Shown here one piece after another: positions 24,702 to 33,584 of a stretch of DNA of 44,143 bases; position 1 is the first letter of the stretch; each line of letters opens with the position of its first letter. The DNA comes from Phycisphaerales bacterium (GTDB lineage Bacteria; Planctomycetota; Phycisphaerae; Phycisphaerales; UBA1924). The stretch covers positions 1 through 44,143 of the forward strand of contig WFPK01000052.1 in NCBI GenBank assembly GCA_015487555.1, in the 5' to 3' direction. A program made the position numbers and the translations under genes. The notes below the pieces were generated by a model. It did not search any database and was not told where the DNA came from. It saw only the letters and a program-made list of their open reading frames with translations.

Positions 24702-26389
24702 GGTGTCCCCCACATATTTTCTCCACCAGTAGCATCCACTATCCTTTGGTATGGAAGTGAAGTTTCTTTGAGCTCGACATTGAGCCGGAACTGGCGGGCC
24801 CATTGGTCTTCGCCTACGCTGACTCGGGTTGTTCCCCCGAGGGTCACTCGCTCAACATATTCGTCTTTCTCGAGTGCACTGACAAAGCTGTTCAGGTCTG
24901 CGCTTGACTGCTTATCAGAGTCCCCAGCAGCCAGCCCGCTGATTTCAACAATCGAGGCTCCATTCTTGAGACTCCCGCGAAGCTCATGCAACCGAACACT
25001 TTCTGGCTTGATGACCGAAATATCCGCCAGCAGTTCATACCACTTTGGCACGCTTTGGACATTATCCAAAATCAGGCTCGACATATCACTGATCACCGTC
25101 GAGAGTTCAAAGGCCTTACTGCGCTGCTCATAGAACTCGTTGACGACATTGAGCCTGCGCTCGGCCTTACCCATGAGGTAGTCAATCTGCTCGCACCGAA
25201 CAGATGTTTTGGTAAACTCGCCACCGAGTGCAATTATCGCCATCAGGGCGCCGACCGTAAGCCCCCGCGAGAGAAACTGGTGCATATTGGCATCGTGGGC
25301 GACATCTGGGAGAAGACCATCGGGACATGAGTTTGCCACCACAATGGTATTCTCGAGTGTCCCTTTTCCGAATGCCGAAACCACCGAGAAGCTCTCTACC
25401 AAAGGATCAAGCTTGATATGCATATCAATATGCTGGGCAATGACCTTGGAGATATGAGGGATGCCCGAGCCCGGGCCACAAATCATGAGCTTCTCAGGCA
25501 TGGACTCTCCACTGAGCCCAAAGCGGAAGGTTTGCTTGATCTCGATACAAAACCGTTGGAGCACCGGTGCCAGCATCGGCATCACCGCCGATTGCAACTC
25601 GACCCCGTCGACCTCCGTTTGCCCAACAGGAACACCATGCTCAAAGAGCATCTCGATTGCCCGTGCGCTCACATCCTCAACCGACGCTGACGAATCCGAG
25701 TCTTGCTTGGACGCTTGGGTTGCCTCACTTGATCGCAGCATCCGCACATAGCAATCGGCAAGCTTCTGATACCCAATGGCAACAGAACGAATCAGCTTGA
25801 CCCCCGATTCATTCGCATAGGCCATGACCGATACATCCGCCCCGAGATAAAAGATCGCAGTCTTTGGCTCGGCATCTTGAGCAATCTTCGCAGCAGTATT
25901 CATCACTGCCACACTCGATGGAACCAATGATTTGACTTGCACATTGCATCGGTTGAGCCATCCATAGAGCGCCATGAGCTGCTCTTCGCGTTCGCTGTAG
26001 ACCAGCGTGGTCGCTGATTCACTCCCTTTGCCCCCTTGAGCAAACACGCAGACCTCGACCGGGTCTTCAAACCCAATCGCTTCCCGGATCTTCGCGACTC
26101 CTGCCTCTCTGGCAGCCGATGGATTCAGGTCAAACTTATGGACCTGCTGGGTGACCGTTGGCGAATGATAAATAAGCGTTGCAGGCAAAGACTTCTTTGA
26201 GGAAAACCGGGACATCAGTTGCCGGAGTGGCTGATCGAGCTTAATCAGCCCTTCATCCCAAAGCTCTGACCACTCGCCAGGATCAAGTGCGAGCTGCTCG
26301 GCCTGCACAATCTTCTTCTTGCGTGTCCTCGCCACGCTGAGCATGTCGGGTGATAGACTGATGATTAGTTGGCTGCTCGAGTTGCTCAT
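24698..26389 (-). CDS. PilM-PilN fusion (GspL-like) platform protein
   Basis: A 563-residue protein combining two usual pilus proteins. The N-terminal part (about 1-350) is an actin-like PilM domain: 'SSQLIISLSPDMLSVARTRK' at the start, 'TAIFYLGADVSVMAYANESG' as the second phosphate-loop region, and 'LMICGPGSGIPHISKVI' as the adenosine-motif region. A membrane helix follows at about 376-395, then a coiled coil and a periplasmic PilN-like ferredoxin fold (about 440-563, 'YELLADISVIKPESVRLHEL'). GspL of type II secretion has the same order in one chain. I chose the ATG at 26389 because the PilM domain starts there; a GTG at 26473 is possible but adds 28 unrelated residues. It probably couples the ATPase ring to the periplasmic platform. 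Confidence 0.75.
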   Translation of the reverse strand: MSNSSSQLIISLSPDMLSVARTRKKKIVQAEQLALDPGEWSELWDEGLIKLDQPLRQLMSRFSSKKSLPATLIYHSPTVTQQVHKFDLNPSAAREAGVAKIREAIGFEDPVEVCVFAQGGKGSESATTLVYSEREEQLMALYGWLNRCNVQVKSLVPSSVAVMNTAAKIAQDAEPKTAIFYLGADVSVMAYANESGVKLIRSVAIGYQKLADCYVRMLRSSEATQASKQDSDSSASVEDVSARAIEMLFEHGVPVGQTEVDGVELQSAVMPMLAPVLQRFCIEIKQTFRFGLSGESMPEKLMICGPGSGIPHISKVIAQHIDMHIKLDPLVESFSVVSAFGKGTLENTIVVANSCPDGLLPDVAHDANMHQFLSRGLTVGALMAIIALGGEFTKTSVRCEQIDYLMGKAERRLNVVNEFYEQRSKAFELSTVISDMSSLILDNVQSVPKWYELLADISVIKPESVRLHELRGSLKNGASIVEISGLAAGDSDKQSSADLNSFVSALEKDEYVERVTLGGTTRVSVGEDQWARQFRLNVELKETSLPYQRIVDATGGENMWGTP

Positions 26390-26490
26390 CTCTGGTTCTC
26401 TGCGCTCGGGTATAGGGGCGTGTTTCAAGAAATATCGGCGAGAAACAGGGCAAACTTCGCCCGCAACCAACACTTCTTCCTGATGTGCGG

Positions 26491-26853
26491 TTATTCGGTC
26501 GTGAACTCAATTCGGCGCGTTGCATCGCCACTGTTCCCCTCAACAATGCCAACACCTTGCGCATCGGGCACTTGAACAAAGATTATCGTCTGATCGTTGA
26601 GCTCGATGACATCGCCATTGCTCGGCATCGTGGCCTGCCCGATAACCGCGTTCATCATGATGATCGCACCGCTCTCGGCTGCATAGAAGGCTCGGGTGGT
26701 CTCAACACGCAAGGTCGCCAGATCTGACTCATCACGCACCGGGCGAACTGCACCGGCAATCACCAACGATAGAATCGCCATCACAATGACAATCACCACC
26801 AGTACCGTTCCGCGGCGTGAATATCTCCTTGATTGCCGATGAGATCTATTCAT
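26491..26853 (-). CDS. Short GspK/PilX-like minor pseudopilin
   Basis: A 120-residue prepilin-like protein. A basic leader (RRYSRRG) precedes the hydrophobic helix TVLVVIVIVMAILSLVIAG, and 'RVETTRAFYAAESGA' follows, as in GspK and PilX. Mature residue 5 is Val instead of Glu, which is the rule for GspK, the pseudopilus tip subunit. At 120 residues it is much shorter than a normal GspK of about 300, so the large globular domain is missing or this is a minimal form. The stop is clean and followed by the next gene of the operon after about 100 bp; no frameshift is evident. Confidence 0.65.
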   Translation of the reverse strand: MNRSHRQSRRYSRRGTVLVVIVIVMAILSLVIAGAVRPVRDESDLATLRVETTRAFYAAESGAIIMMNAVIGQATMPSNGDVIELNDQTIIFVQVPDAQGVGIVEGNSGDATRRIEFTTE

Positions 26854-26857
26854 GGAA

Positions 26858-27361
26858 TCACTGCCCTATCCAGACACGCGGGTGCGCAAGAACAGACATC
26901 TCCACACCGGCCGTTGTAATCGTAAACGCAAGTCGATGGCTCTGTGTAGGAGTCAAGGCCATATTGGTCACACCATCCTCACCAAAGTATTGAATCACAA
27001 AGGAATCAACATCAAAGCACAACGGTACCGGATTCCTGCCCGGAACCAGCATCTCCAAGGTTGTTCCCGAAAGCTGAACTCCGGTGCCATCTGAAAAAAC
27101 GACCTCGCTCTGGGTGGCGGTAGTAATCCCAACTCCTGTCTCGCCATCCCCGATAGGTGCCTCGCGCACGATGCGGGTGATGCGATCGAGCGCAAAGGCT
27201 GCTCGCTCGGTCGAACTCCGCACAGCCCGTGCGTTGGCATACGAATCGGAAGCACCGCCGATCACCGGCATCAGCGTCACGCTGATGACTGACATCACCA
27301 CGATCGCGGCCATCATCTCCAAAATCGTAAAGGCATAATCTGTTGCCCGAGAATGATTCAT
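26858..27361 (-). CDS. GspJ-like minor pseudopilin
   Basis: A 167-residue pseudopilin. The leader ends 'TDYA' before FTILEMMAAIVVMSVISV, so the residue before the cleavage site is Ala instead of the usual Gly; Glu is at mature position 5. The segment 'RSSTERAAFALDRITRIVRE' is typical of GspJ-type minor subunits, which often carry a 'LDRxxRxVR' helix. It starts directly after the stop of the GspI-like gene. Confidence 0.7.
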   Translation of the reverse strand: MNHSRATDYAFTILEMMAAIVVMSVISVTLMPVIGGASDSYANARAVRSSTERAAFALDRITRIVREAPIGDGETGVGITTATQSEVVFSDGTGVQLSGTTLEMLVPGRNPVPLCFDVDSFVIQYFGEDGVTNMALTPTQSHRLAFTITTAGVEMSVLAHPRVWIGQ

Positions 27362-27844
27362 CTACAGCTCCGATACCATGATGGAAACCGGCATCATAAA
27401 CGATGCACTATTGGCCGACACGAAACCCACATTGACCGTGACCACACGGAAGATATTCTCACCAGTATCCCCCGAAACCACACCGTTGGCGGAAACGAGC
27501 GGTCCAATTTCCACTGTATAAGTCAGACCAACATCCGTATAGCTCGCCATGATCGGCGCAAGACGCGCATAAAGCCCGGTGGTTGGCTCGTCGAGATAGG
27601 CCGCCGAATCGGCGAGTGCGTCAAACCCCAAACTCGAATCCGTGCTTGTCAGGTCGGCCAGCACCGTTTCGAGTACCGCGGTGCTCAGGCAAGTTGCCCG
27701 AGTGGTATTGATTGCATTGACTCGACCCGCAGAGGCCGAGTCCATCAAATTCAACACCGGAGGAACCGCAAGCGCCAGCACCACAACCGCAATGACAACT
27801 TCGATGAGCGTAAAACCGGATCTCTTCTGAAAACACTGCTTCAT
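27362..27844 (-). CDS. GspI-like minor pseudopilin
   Basis: About 160 residues with a prepilin leader (KQCFQKRSG) and helix FTLIEVVIAVVVLALAVPPV, Glu at mature position 5. The following 'ATCLSTAVLETVLADL' matches the GspI/PilV pattern. Two ATG codons, at 27847 and 27844, are possible; the second lies 6 nt from GGAGG and is preferred. The start overlaps or abuts the stop of the GspH-like gene. Confidence 0.7.
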   Translation of the reverse strand: MKQCFQKRSGFTLIEVVIAVVVLALAVPPVLNLMDSASAGRVNAINTTRATCLSTAVLETVLADLTSTDSSLGFDALADSAAYLDEPTTGLYARLAPIMASYTDVGLTYTVEIGPLVSANGVVSGDTGENIFRVVTVNVGFVSANSASFMMPVSIMVSEL

Positions 27845-28407
27845 CATACCCCTCCCGGAACCTGTGCCGCGATGGTGCCCGAGTATGGATAGACCACAAT
27901 CTGCTCTCCCGACGAGAGCGTGATTGTGACAGTCTGTGTATTCAAAGAGAACACCTCAGAACTCGTGTTGTAGGTCATCGGGTTTGACTCAAAGTCGAAC
28001 CACACGATGCCCGATCCACCGGCCCCATCGCCGTTGGTCATGCCCTCGATGGTAACGCCTGGATAGAGAGTTGAAAGATTGATCGCACGCGCAGCATTGG
28101 TCAACGGATCGGTCTCAATCTCCACTGCACCAAGTGCGTCAAGCTTGACAATCCTCAGCGATGAATCCGAGAGATCAACCTGAACCCCACGCGAGGAACC
28201 CGAAGCAACCGCACGCCCGCGGGCAACATGAATATACCGTACAAGATCATCCCGCGCAGCCCCTTGGCGCATCGCGCGAACATTGCCCATCGCAGGAATA
28301 ACCGAAACCGAAACAACCCCCATAATCACAACCACCACCATCAACTCGATGAGTGTGAATCCTGCGTGTAAACTACGCGATCTGTGTTGTGTCGCATATC
28401 GCATCAT
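27844..28407 (-). CDS. GspH-like minor pseudopilin
   Basis: A 187-residue pseudopilin. The leader ends HAG before FTLIELMVVVVIMGVVSV with Glu5. 'RDDLVRYIHVARGRAVASGS' is the characteristic GspH/FimT helix (long alpha-1 followed by a region of the 'ARxxAxxxxxxV' kind). The start lies 2 bp after the stop of the GspG-like gene. Confidence 0.72.
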   Translation of the reverse strand: MMRYATQHRSRSLHAGFTLIELMVVVVIMGVVSVSVIPAMGNVRAMRQGAARDDLVRYIHVARGRAVASGSSRGVQVDLSDSSLRIVKLDALGAVEIETDPLTNAARAINLSTLYPGVTIEGMTNGDGAGGSGIVWFDFESNPMTYNTSSEVFSLNTQTVTITLSSGEQIVVYPYSGTIAAQVPGGV

Positions 28408-28408
28408 C

Positions 28409-28876
28409 TTATATCTCGTTGGCAGTCAGCGTCGAACCGTTCCCATCGGGTGCCGTGGTTGGAGAGGTTGTGTTGGCATAGAAGATCGCAACCGGAGGCG
28501 TGGCGTTATTGTTGACAAAGTAGTTCCACCCGTACCCATCCTCATTGGTTGCCGACCGACTCAAAGCCTGATTCTCGGTGACACTTTGCACTCCCCCCAC
28601 TTGCGTAAATGGGTTGACCGGAATATCCGTCTTCATAACCGTTCCATCGGTGAGTTGGGCCAGCGTTGGGTAGGGCGGGGTCCCTTGAATCACCGCATTG
28701 GTGCGGAATGAAGCGATCGAAGAGCGAACACCGGCAACGGTGCTCTGGACGGCTGCCGTGCGTGCGTCATCGCTCGCCGAGGCAAACTGTGGAATCGTCA
28801 TCGCTGCGAGGATCCCGAGAATCACAACCACAATGAGAATTTCGATGAGTGTAAAAGCTTTCAGTGTCCGTTTCAT
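28409..28876 (-). CDS. GspG-like major pseudopilin
   Basis: A 155-residue protein with a very short leader (MKRTLKA), then FTLIEILIVVVILGILAAM, Glu5 and 'TIPQFASASDDARTAAVQS', as in major pseudopilins of type II secretion or type IV pilins. The residue before cleavage is Ala, not Gly. The C-terminal domain has 'YPTLAQLTDG', 'VNPFTQ' and 'GYGWNYFVNN', typical of GspG-like folds; Ca-binding residues cannot be assigned with confidence. It lies between the platform protein gene and the minor pseudopilins and is probably the most abundant fibre subunit. Confidence 0.8.
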   Translation of the reverse strand: MKRTLKAFTLIEILIVVVILGILAAMTIPQFASASDDARTAAVQSTVAGVRSSIASFRTNAVIQGTPPYPTLAQLTDGTVMKTDIPVNPFTQVGGVQSVTENQALSRSATNEDGYGWNYFVNNNATPPVAIFYANTTSPTTAPDGNGSTLTANEI

Positions 28877-28889
28877 GAGTCCCCCGTGC

Positions 28890-30095
28890 TTATTTGTTAA
28901 TACTGATCATCTGCCACATGGGCAAGAAGACCGAGAGCGCGACGAGCAGCACAATGCCGGCCATCGCGATGGTAATCATGGGTTCGATAAAGGTGTTCAG
29001 ATTTTTCGCAAGATGATCCGACTGACGGTCATAGTGCCGGGCAATAATCGAACCTGCGCGAGAGAGCTCCTTAGAATCCTTCCCAGACCCAAAGAGCCTC
29101 CTGGCAAAGCTCGGTAGATAAGTAGAACGATTCATCACATCACTGAGCGACTCGCCGCTTCGCATCCGATCACACATCCGAACACACTCGTCCTGAAAAA
29201 CAGGACGCCCGGTGGCACCGCCAGCAATCTCCATCGCCTCGATCGCATCAATCCCCGATTCGAGCCCGATGCTCATCACCCGGCTAAACCGCGCAGTCGT
29301 CACCGATGTGAACATCGCGCCGATATATGGAATCTTATGAATAAAAAGCTCCAAACGGAATCGACCCTTAGGGTTCTTCCATGCCTTGCGCAATCCCCAT
29401 ATCGCCGTCAAAGCCATGCTTCCATACGCCCACCAATACGCGGTCAGCGATCCGCCCATCGCACGGATCACACGGGTCGTCAACGGCAGCTCTACACCAT
29501 TGGCCTCGAAAATTCCTGCAAACTTAGGCACCACAAAAATCACAATCACCCCCAACGCCATCGCAACAAACGCGATCACAATCGCGGGATAAGTCAGGGC
29601 CCGTCGAATCTGTTGGTTCGTCTCGATATTGCGCTCGAGCATGTCGGCCAGATGCGCAGATACCGGCCCAAGCTGCCCAGTCTTCTCCGCAGAACGAAGT
29701 GTCTGAATATATACATCTCCAAACACATCCTCATACTTTGAAAATGCAGCTGTAATTTTCTCGCCCGATTCGATCATCGTTGCGATGTGAGTCACCATGT
29801 CACGCAGAACTGGATTCTTTTCATGTTCGGCAACCGACAGAAGACCACGCCCAATCGGAATGTTGGCCTCGATCAAAACACTCATCTCACGAGTGAGCGT
29901 AGCGATCTCCAGACGCGTAACCCGCTTGGACTTGAACTCGAAAAGCGCTCCCGAAGACTCCTTCAGTGACAACGGAACAAGACCACGCTTTGAAAGACGC
30001 TGAAACGCATCCTGCTCGGATGACGCATCAATCGTCCCTCGGCAACGAGATCCGCCCGACTCGATCGCTCGATACTTATATGTTGTCATACTCAT
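28890..30095 (-). CDS. GspF/PilC-family inner-membrane platform protein
   Basis: A 401-residue polytopic protein with two repeated cytoplasmic T2SSF domains. The first begins near 'LTREMSVLIEANIPIGRGLL' and the second near 'FSRVMSIGLESGIDAIEAME', both the family signature. Three membrane helices are visible (about 170-195, 215-235 and 372-395). It recruits the assembly ATPase and the pseudopilins. The start has AAGGG 8 bp upstream and lies 17 bp after the ATPase gene. Confidence 0.9.
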   Translation of the reverse strand: MSMTTYKYRAIESGGSRCRGTIDASSEQDAFQRLSKRGLVPLSLKESSGALFEFKSKRVTRLEIATLTREMSVLIEANIPIGRGLLSVAEHEKNPVLRDMVTHIATMIESGEKITAAFSKYEDVFGDVYIQTLRSAEKTGQLGPVSAHLADMLERNIETNQQIRRALTYPAIVIAFVAMALGVIVIFVVPKFAGIFEANGVELPLTTRVIRAMGGSLTAYWWAYGSMALTAIWGLRKAWKNPKGRFRLELFIHKIPYIGAMFTSVTTARFSRVMSIGLESGIDAIEAMEIAGGATGRPVFQDECVRMCDRMRSGESLSDVMNRSTYLPSFARRLFGSGKDSKELSRAGSIIARHYDRQSDHLAKNLNTFIEPMITIAMAGIVLLVALSVFLPMWQMISINK

Positions 30096-30112
30096 CTCGC
30101 ACCCTTCATGGA

Positions 30113-31810
30113 TTACGCGCTCATCTTGTATCCATCTCCACCAGTATCCGCCGACAGCTTCGTATCAATAGTGGCATGAAGCTTGCACACCTCGGCCAGA
30201 GTCGTCAGACCCATGCGGGCCTTTTCAATCCCATCCTGAAGCATCAAACGCATCCCCTCACTCCGGGCCACTTCATAAATCTCGGCAACCCCCGCATCCT
30301 GCTCGATCAACTCACGAACACCCTTCGATGCACTGAGAAGCTCGTAAACACCGATCCGCCCCTTATATCCGGTGTTCATACATTTTGGACACCCATTCCC
30401 TGCAATGAACGAATCATCCGGAGAAATATCTATCCCCAATCTCGCAATCCCTTCCGCACTGTTGCTATCGGTGAAGCAGCAGTTACCACAGACCCGACGC
30501 ACAAGCCTTTGGGCGATTACACCCAGCAGGGCATTGTTGATCGCAAACGAGGGCACCCCGAACTCGCGAAGGCGCGGAATCGCACCGATCGCATCATTCG
30601 TGTGCAGCGTCGAGAAAACCAGATGCCCGGTCAGCGCCGACTGCACTGCAATTTTGGCGGTTTCCTCATCACGAATCTCGCCGACAAGAATCACATCGGG
30701 ATCTTGCCTGAGCATCGATCGCAGCGCACTGGCAAAGGTCATCCCGATCTCCGGGTTGGCCTGGACCTGCCGGATCAATGGCAACCGAATCTCAACTGGA
30801 TCCTCGATCGTCATAATGTTTCGGTCCGCGGTATTGATCTCATTGAGTGCGGTATAGAGGGTCGTGGTCTTGCCCGATCCTGTTGGCCCGGTTACAAAGA
30901 CAATCCCATAGGGTTTGTGAATCATCTGTGTAAATGCCTCGCGCACATCCATCGGCATACCCAAGCCCTTGATCTGACCGATCGAACTGGCAGTGCTGAG
31001 CAATCGCATCACCGCATTCTCGCCATGGATCGTGGGGATGATGCTCAGGCGGATATCAATGGGAATGCCATTGTGTTTGAACCTGAACTTTCCGTCTTGA
31101 GGGCGCCGAGTCTGCGTCACATCGAGGTGTGCCATCACCTTGAGCCGTTGGACGAGTCCTTGGTGCATGGTGATGTCTGGGCCGCGATGCGATTGGAGCA
31201 CCCCGTCAACCCGATACCGGAGCAACAGGTTCTTCTCGTCGGGGTTGATATGAATATCACTGGCCTTGAGTTCTGCACCAGAAAACAAGATCTGATTGAC
31301 CGCGGCGACCACGGGCTCCATATCTGATTCGACATCAATATCTTCGAGCCCATCGTCGTATTCTTCGCTCCCCGAATCGAGCGTGTACGAACGGGCAATA
31401 AGCATCCGAAGCTTCTGGGCATCGCACACCACCGGATCAATCTGCTTCTTGAGAATCTGGCGAAGTTCGTCGATCGCTTGGAGGTCCAGCGGGTCTTCCA
31501 TCCCCACCGTCGCAATATCCCCGATGACAAAGAGCGGAAATGCTCCCAGACGCTCCGAAGCCGACTTGGGCATATATCTTGATTGCCGAATATCAATATC
31601 AAACTTCGTAATATCGACAAATGGATACTCACAGATCGAGGCTTTGACAAGCCCGACATCATACGGCGAGACAAAGCTCGAACGGATGACGGCCTCGTCG
31701 AAGTCCATCTCCTTTTCCTGCATTGACTCCCGAAGGCTTGCCGCCTCGGTCTCGGTCAGTTTCTTGGCTTCGACAAGTGCCTGAAGAATAAACTCGGAGG
31801 TATCAAGCAT
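30113..31810 (-). CDS. GspE/PilB-family assembly ATPase
   Basis: A 565-residue hexameric ATPase that powers pseudopilus assembly. The N-terminal domain (about 1-150) contains an MshEN-like repeat ('AVIRSSFVSPYDVGLVKASI', 'FPLFVIGDIATVGMEDPLDL'), a fold that in relatives can bind c-di-GMP. The core has Walker A GPTGSGKT at 308-315, the Asp box 'IMTIEDPVE', Walker B 'VILVGEIRDEETA' and the His box 'GHLVFSTLHTND'. A zinc tetracysteine motif (CGNC ... CPKC) follows. The ATG at 31810 has GGAGAG upstream and overlaps the PilZ gene by 8 bp. Confidence 0.92.
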   Translation of the reverse strand: MLDTSEFILQALVEAKKLTETEAASLRESMQEKEMDFDEAVIRSSFVSPYDVGLVKASICEYPFVDITKFDIDIRQSRYMPKSASERLGAFPLFVIGDIATVGMEDPLDLQAIDELRQILKKQIDPVVCDAQKLRMLIARSYTLDSGSEEYDDGLEDIDVESDMEPVVAAVNQILFSGAELKASDIHINPDEKNLLLRYRVDGVLQSHRGPDITMHQGLVQRLKVMAHLDVTQTRRPQDGKFRFKHNGIPIDIRLSIIPTIHGENAVMRLLSTASSIGQIKGLGMPMDVREAFTQMIHKPYGIVFVTGPTGSGKTTTLYTALNEINTADRNIMTIEDPVEIRLPLIRQVQANPEIGMTFASALRSMLRQDPDVILVGEIRDEETAKIAVQSALTGHLVFSTLHTNDAIGAIPRLREFGVPSFAINNALLGVIAQRLVRRVCGNCCFTDSNSAEGIARLGIDISPDDSFIAGNGCPKCMNTGYKGRIGVYELLSASKGVRELIEQDAGVAEIYEVARSEGMRLMLQDGIEKARMGLTTLAEVCKLHATIDTKLSADTGGDGYKMSA

Positions 31811-32237
31811 CGTTGCTCTCCTCATCCTGATCGCCCTTGCTCATTCCAAGCAAACGCTCGAGCATGGTATCAATCTCAGATTGCGTCTCATTACTCTGAT
31901 TGGTAAAGGCACATCCCACAAAGTATGCCGGTCGGCGATCAGTCATCTGCACACGCTTAACAACCATCTCGCAAGAAATCATCGCCCCCCCATCAAGATC
32001 GAGCATGTCGGATATCTCTACCTCAAGCGCCAGATCCCTTGCGAAGAACACATCAGTCACAAACCCTACCCCCCCTTGGGCAAAGTCAATCACATCGACA
32101 TTGATCCAACCCCCCGCATCTGCAATCCCCTTGGCGAACTGCACGATCTCCTGGTGATTGGCAGCGACACGGACCCGCGCCGGGAGCGAAATCTCGAATC
32201 GTTCGGTGCGTCTAACTATGAGTCCCGAGTGAGGCAT
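31803..32237 (-). CDS. PilZ-domain protein, first gene of the secretion operon
   Basis: A 144-residue protein of PilZ type. The c-di-GMP-binding RxxxR is visible as RRTER (9-13), and the second motif is degenerate: 'VIDFAQGGVGF' in place of (D/N)xSxxG. The C-terminal 30 residues are acidic and helical ('SEIDTMLERLLGMSKGD'). I chose the ATG at 32237, with GGAG 7 bp upstream; the upstream extension in frame has no domain. Overlap with the ATPase gene implies coupled expression, so it probably tunes the ATPase or the platform in response to c-di-GMP. Binding is not certain because of the altered second motif. Confidence 0.72.
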   Translation of the reverse strand: MPHSGLIVRRTERFEISLPARVRVAANHQEIVQFAKGIADAGGWINVDVIDFAQGGVGFVTDVFFARDLALEVEISDMLDLDGGAMISCEMVVKRVQMTDRRPAYFVGCAFTNQSNETQSEIDTMLERLLGMSKGDQDEESNDA

Positions 32238-32613
32238 CTCAAATCTCCGATTATGCCGACCGTTTCGGTCGTGTGGATATACACCCTGTCGATCGACCCC
32301 TTTGGGGGGGCGATCAACGAGAATCCATGAAATTCGCACACAGAACTGCCCGCCAACACACCTTCAACCCATATTTGTTCGGGCAATTGTCGCCTATCTT
32401 CCCCGCCTGCCCCCTTGTCTGCCCGATTTGGCTCTCTATACTTATCCTGCTCAGGGTGATCGGCTTTGGGTATATCCCCCGTGTGGGACCGTATTTGTTT
32501 TTGAAATGGCCGACGATTCAACCACTATCGTCGGCTTGGGATTCGTCACCAAAGCGCCCTCAGCAGTGCCCGATCACGCTGCCGGTGTCGCTGGTAAGGA
32601 ACGGATAAGTATC
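32238..32613. other. Divergent intergenic region between the secretion operon and rpsB
   Basis: No gene is supported in these 376 bp. It should hold promoters for both directions. On the + strand a sigma-70-like pair is visible at 32415-32442. On the PilZ side a GC hairpin lies at 32291-32315 (GATCG/CGATC outside, CCCC/GGGG inside), which would fold in the 5' leader of the secretion operon transcript. A frame in phase with rpsB stays open from 32302, but the encoded sequence is unlike ribosomal protein S2. I see no known riboswitch, including no c-di-GMP riboswitch signature. Confidence 0.5.
32415..32442 (+). promoter_or_regulatory. Sigma-70-type promoter for rpsB-tsf
   Basis: TTGTCT at 32415-32420 and TATACT at 32437-32442 are separated by 16 bp, close to the TTGACA/TATAAT consensus. 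It lies 172 bp before the rpsB start, leaving a long leader of the kind often used for autoregulation by protein S2. Predicted from sequence only. Confidence 0.45.
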
Positions 32614-33462
32614 ATGGCCAACACACTCGTACAAGATCTCATCGAAGCGGGCATCCACTTCGGACAGCGATCAAGCAACTGGAACCCGAAGATGACGCCG
32701 TACATCTACGGCAAGCGCAACGGGATCCACATCATCGACATCAAGGAAACCGTCAAGGGACTCCTGCTCGCCCGTAAGTTCATCACCAAAACCGTCGCAG
32801 GCGGCAAAGATGTCTGCTTCGTCGGCACCAAACGCCAGGCAAAGGGTGTCATCGAGCAACGCGTTGGCGATGTCGAGATGCACTATGTCACCGAACGCTG
32901 GCTCGGGGGCACGCTCACCAACTTCTCCACCATCCGAAGCCGACTCAAAAGACTCGAAGAGCTCGAAGCCATCGAGGCGGATGACAACTTCGAGAGCTAC
33001 TCCAAAAAAATGGAGTCTCAGCTCCGGCGAGAAATGCGCAAGATCAAACGCAACCTTGACGGCATCCGACGCATGAACAAAATGCCAGGCTGCGTCGTTG
33101 CTATTGATGTCAACCGCGAGACCACCGCGCTCCGCGAAGCACGCAAGCTCGGAATCCCGACCATCTGCCTCATCGACACCGATGGCGACCCAGATATGGT
33201 CGACATCGCCATCCCCGGCAACGACGACTCGATGCGCTCGATTGATGTCATCATCCGCGAGCTCTGCAAAGCCATCTCTGATGGCAAGCAATCACGCGTC
33301 GAGACCACCAAGGGGCGTGACGAAAAGGCCCCTTCCGATGCGGATGCACCGCGCCGATCGAGCAGGGCTCAGTTCCGTGCAAGCGACAGCACCTCAACCC
33401 CGCCAGCAAGCGTTGATACAGAAACCTCGGCACCCGCGACCCCCGCGCCTGCTGAATCCTAA
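32614..33462 (+). CDS. rpsB: 30S ribosomal protein S2
   Basis: A 282-residue ribosomal protein. The start MANTLVQDLIEAGIHFGQRS is typical of S2, followed by 'NPKMTPYIYGKRNGIHIIDI', 'VCFVGTKRQAKGVIEQ', 'RWLGGTLTNFSTIRSRLKRL' and 'IPTICLIDTDGDPD', all in conserved S2 order. The last 60 residues form a low-complexity Ser/Thr/Ala/Pro tail beyond the usual end of about 230-240, common in some phyla. I use the ATG at 32614 because the S2 N-terminus starts exactly there. It precedes tsf, the usual pairing. Confidence 0.97.
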   Translation: MANTLVQDLIEAGIHFGQRSSNWNPKMTPYIYGKRNGIHIIDIKETVKGLLLARKFITKTVAGGKDVCFVGTKRQAKGVIEQRVGDVEMHYVTERWLGGTLTNFSTIRSRLKRLEELEAIEADDNFESYSKKMESQLRREMRKIKRNLDGIRRMNKMPGCVVAIDVNRETTALREARKLGIPTICLIDTDGDPDMVDIAIPGNDDSMRSIDVIIRELCKAISDGKQSRVETTKGRDEKAPSDADAPRRSSRAQFRASDSTSTPPASVDTETSAPATPAPAES

Positions 33463-33584
33463 CCGAGTATCGACACACAAACACCGTCTCCCAGGCACCG
33501 CTTGAGGAGCATAACCCAATCAAGAACACTTGGGGTTCGCAGAATCCCAACGACTGATGCCCAACGGGGCAAAGGACAACCGGA

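Noticed and set aside
29966-31327. 453-codon frame opposite the gspE/gspF genes
   Set aside because: It lies fully antisense to two well-supported genes and shows no domain or signal.
32302-32613. In-frame N-terminal extension of rpsB
   Set aside because: The sequence before 32614 shows no similarity to S2, and the S2 N-terminus begins exactly at the ATG at 32614.
33530-33550. Hairpin between rpsB and tsf as a terminator
   Set aside because: No U run follows; it may have a minor regulatory role, but termination there is not supported.
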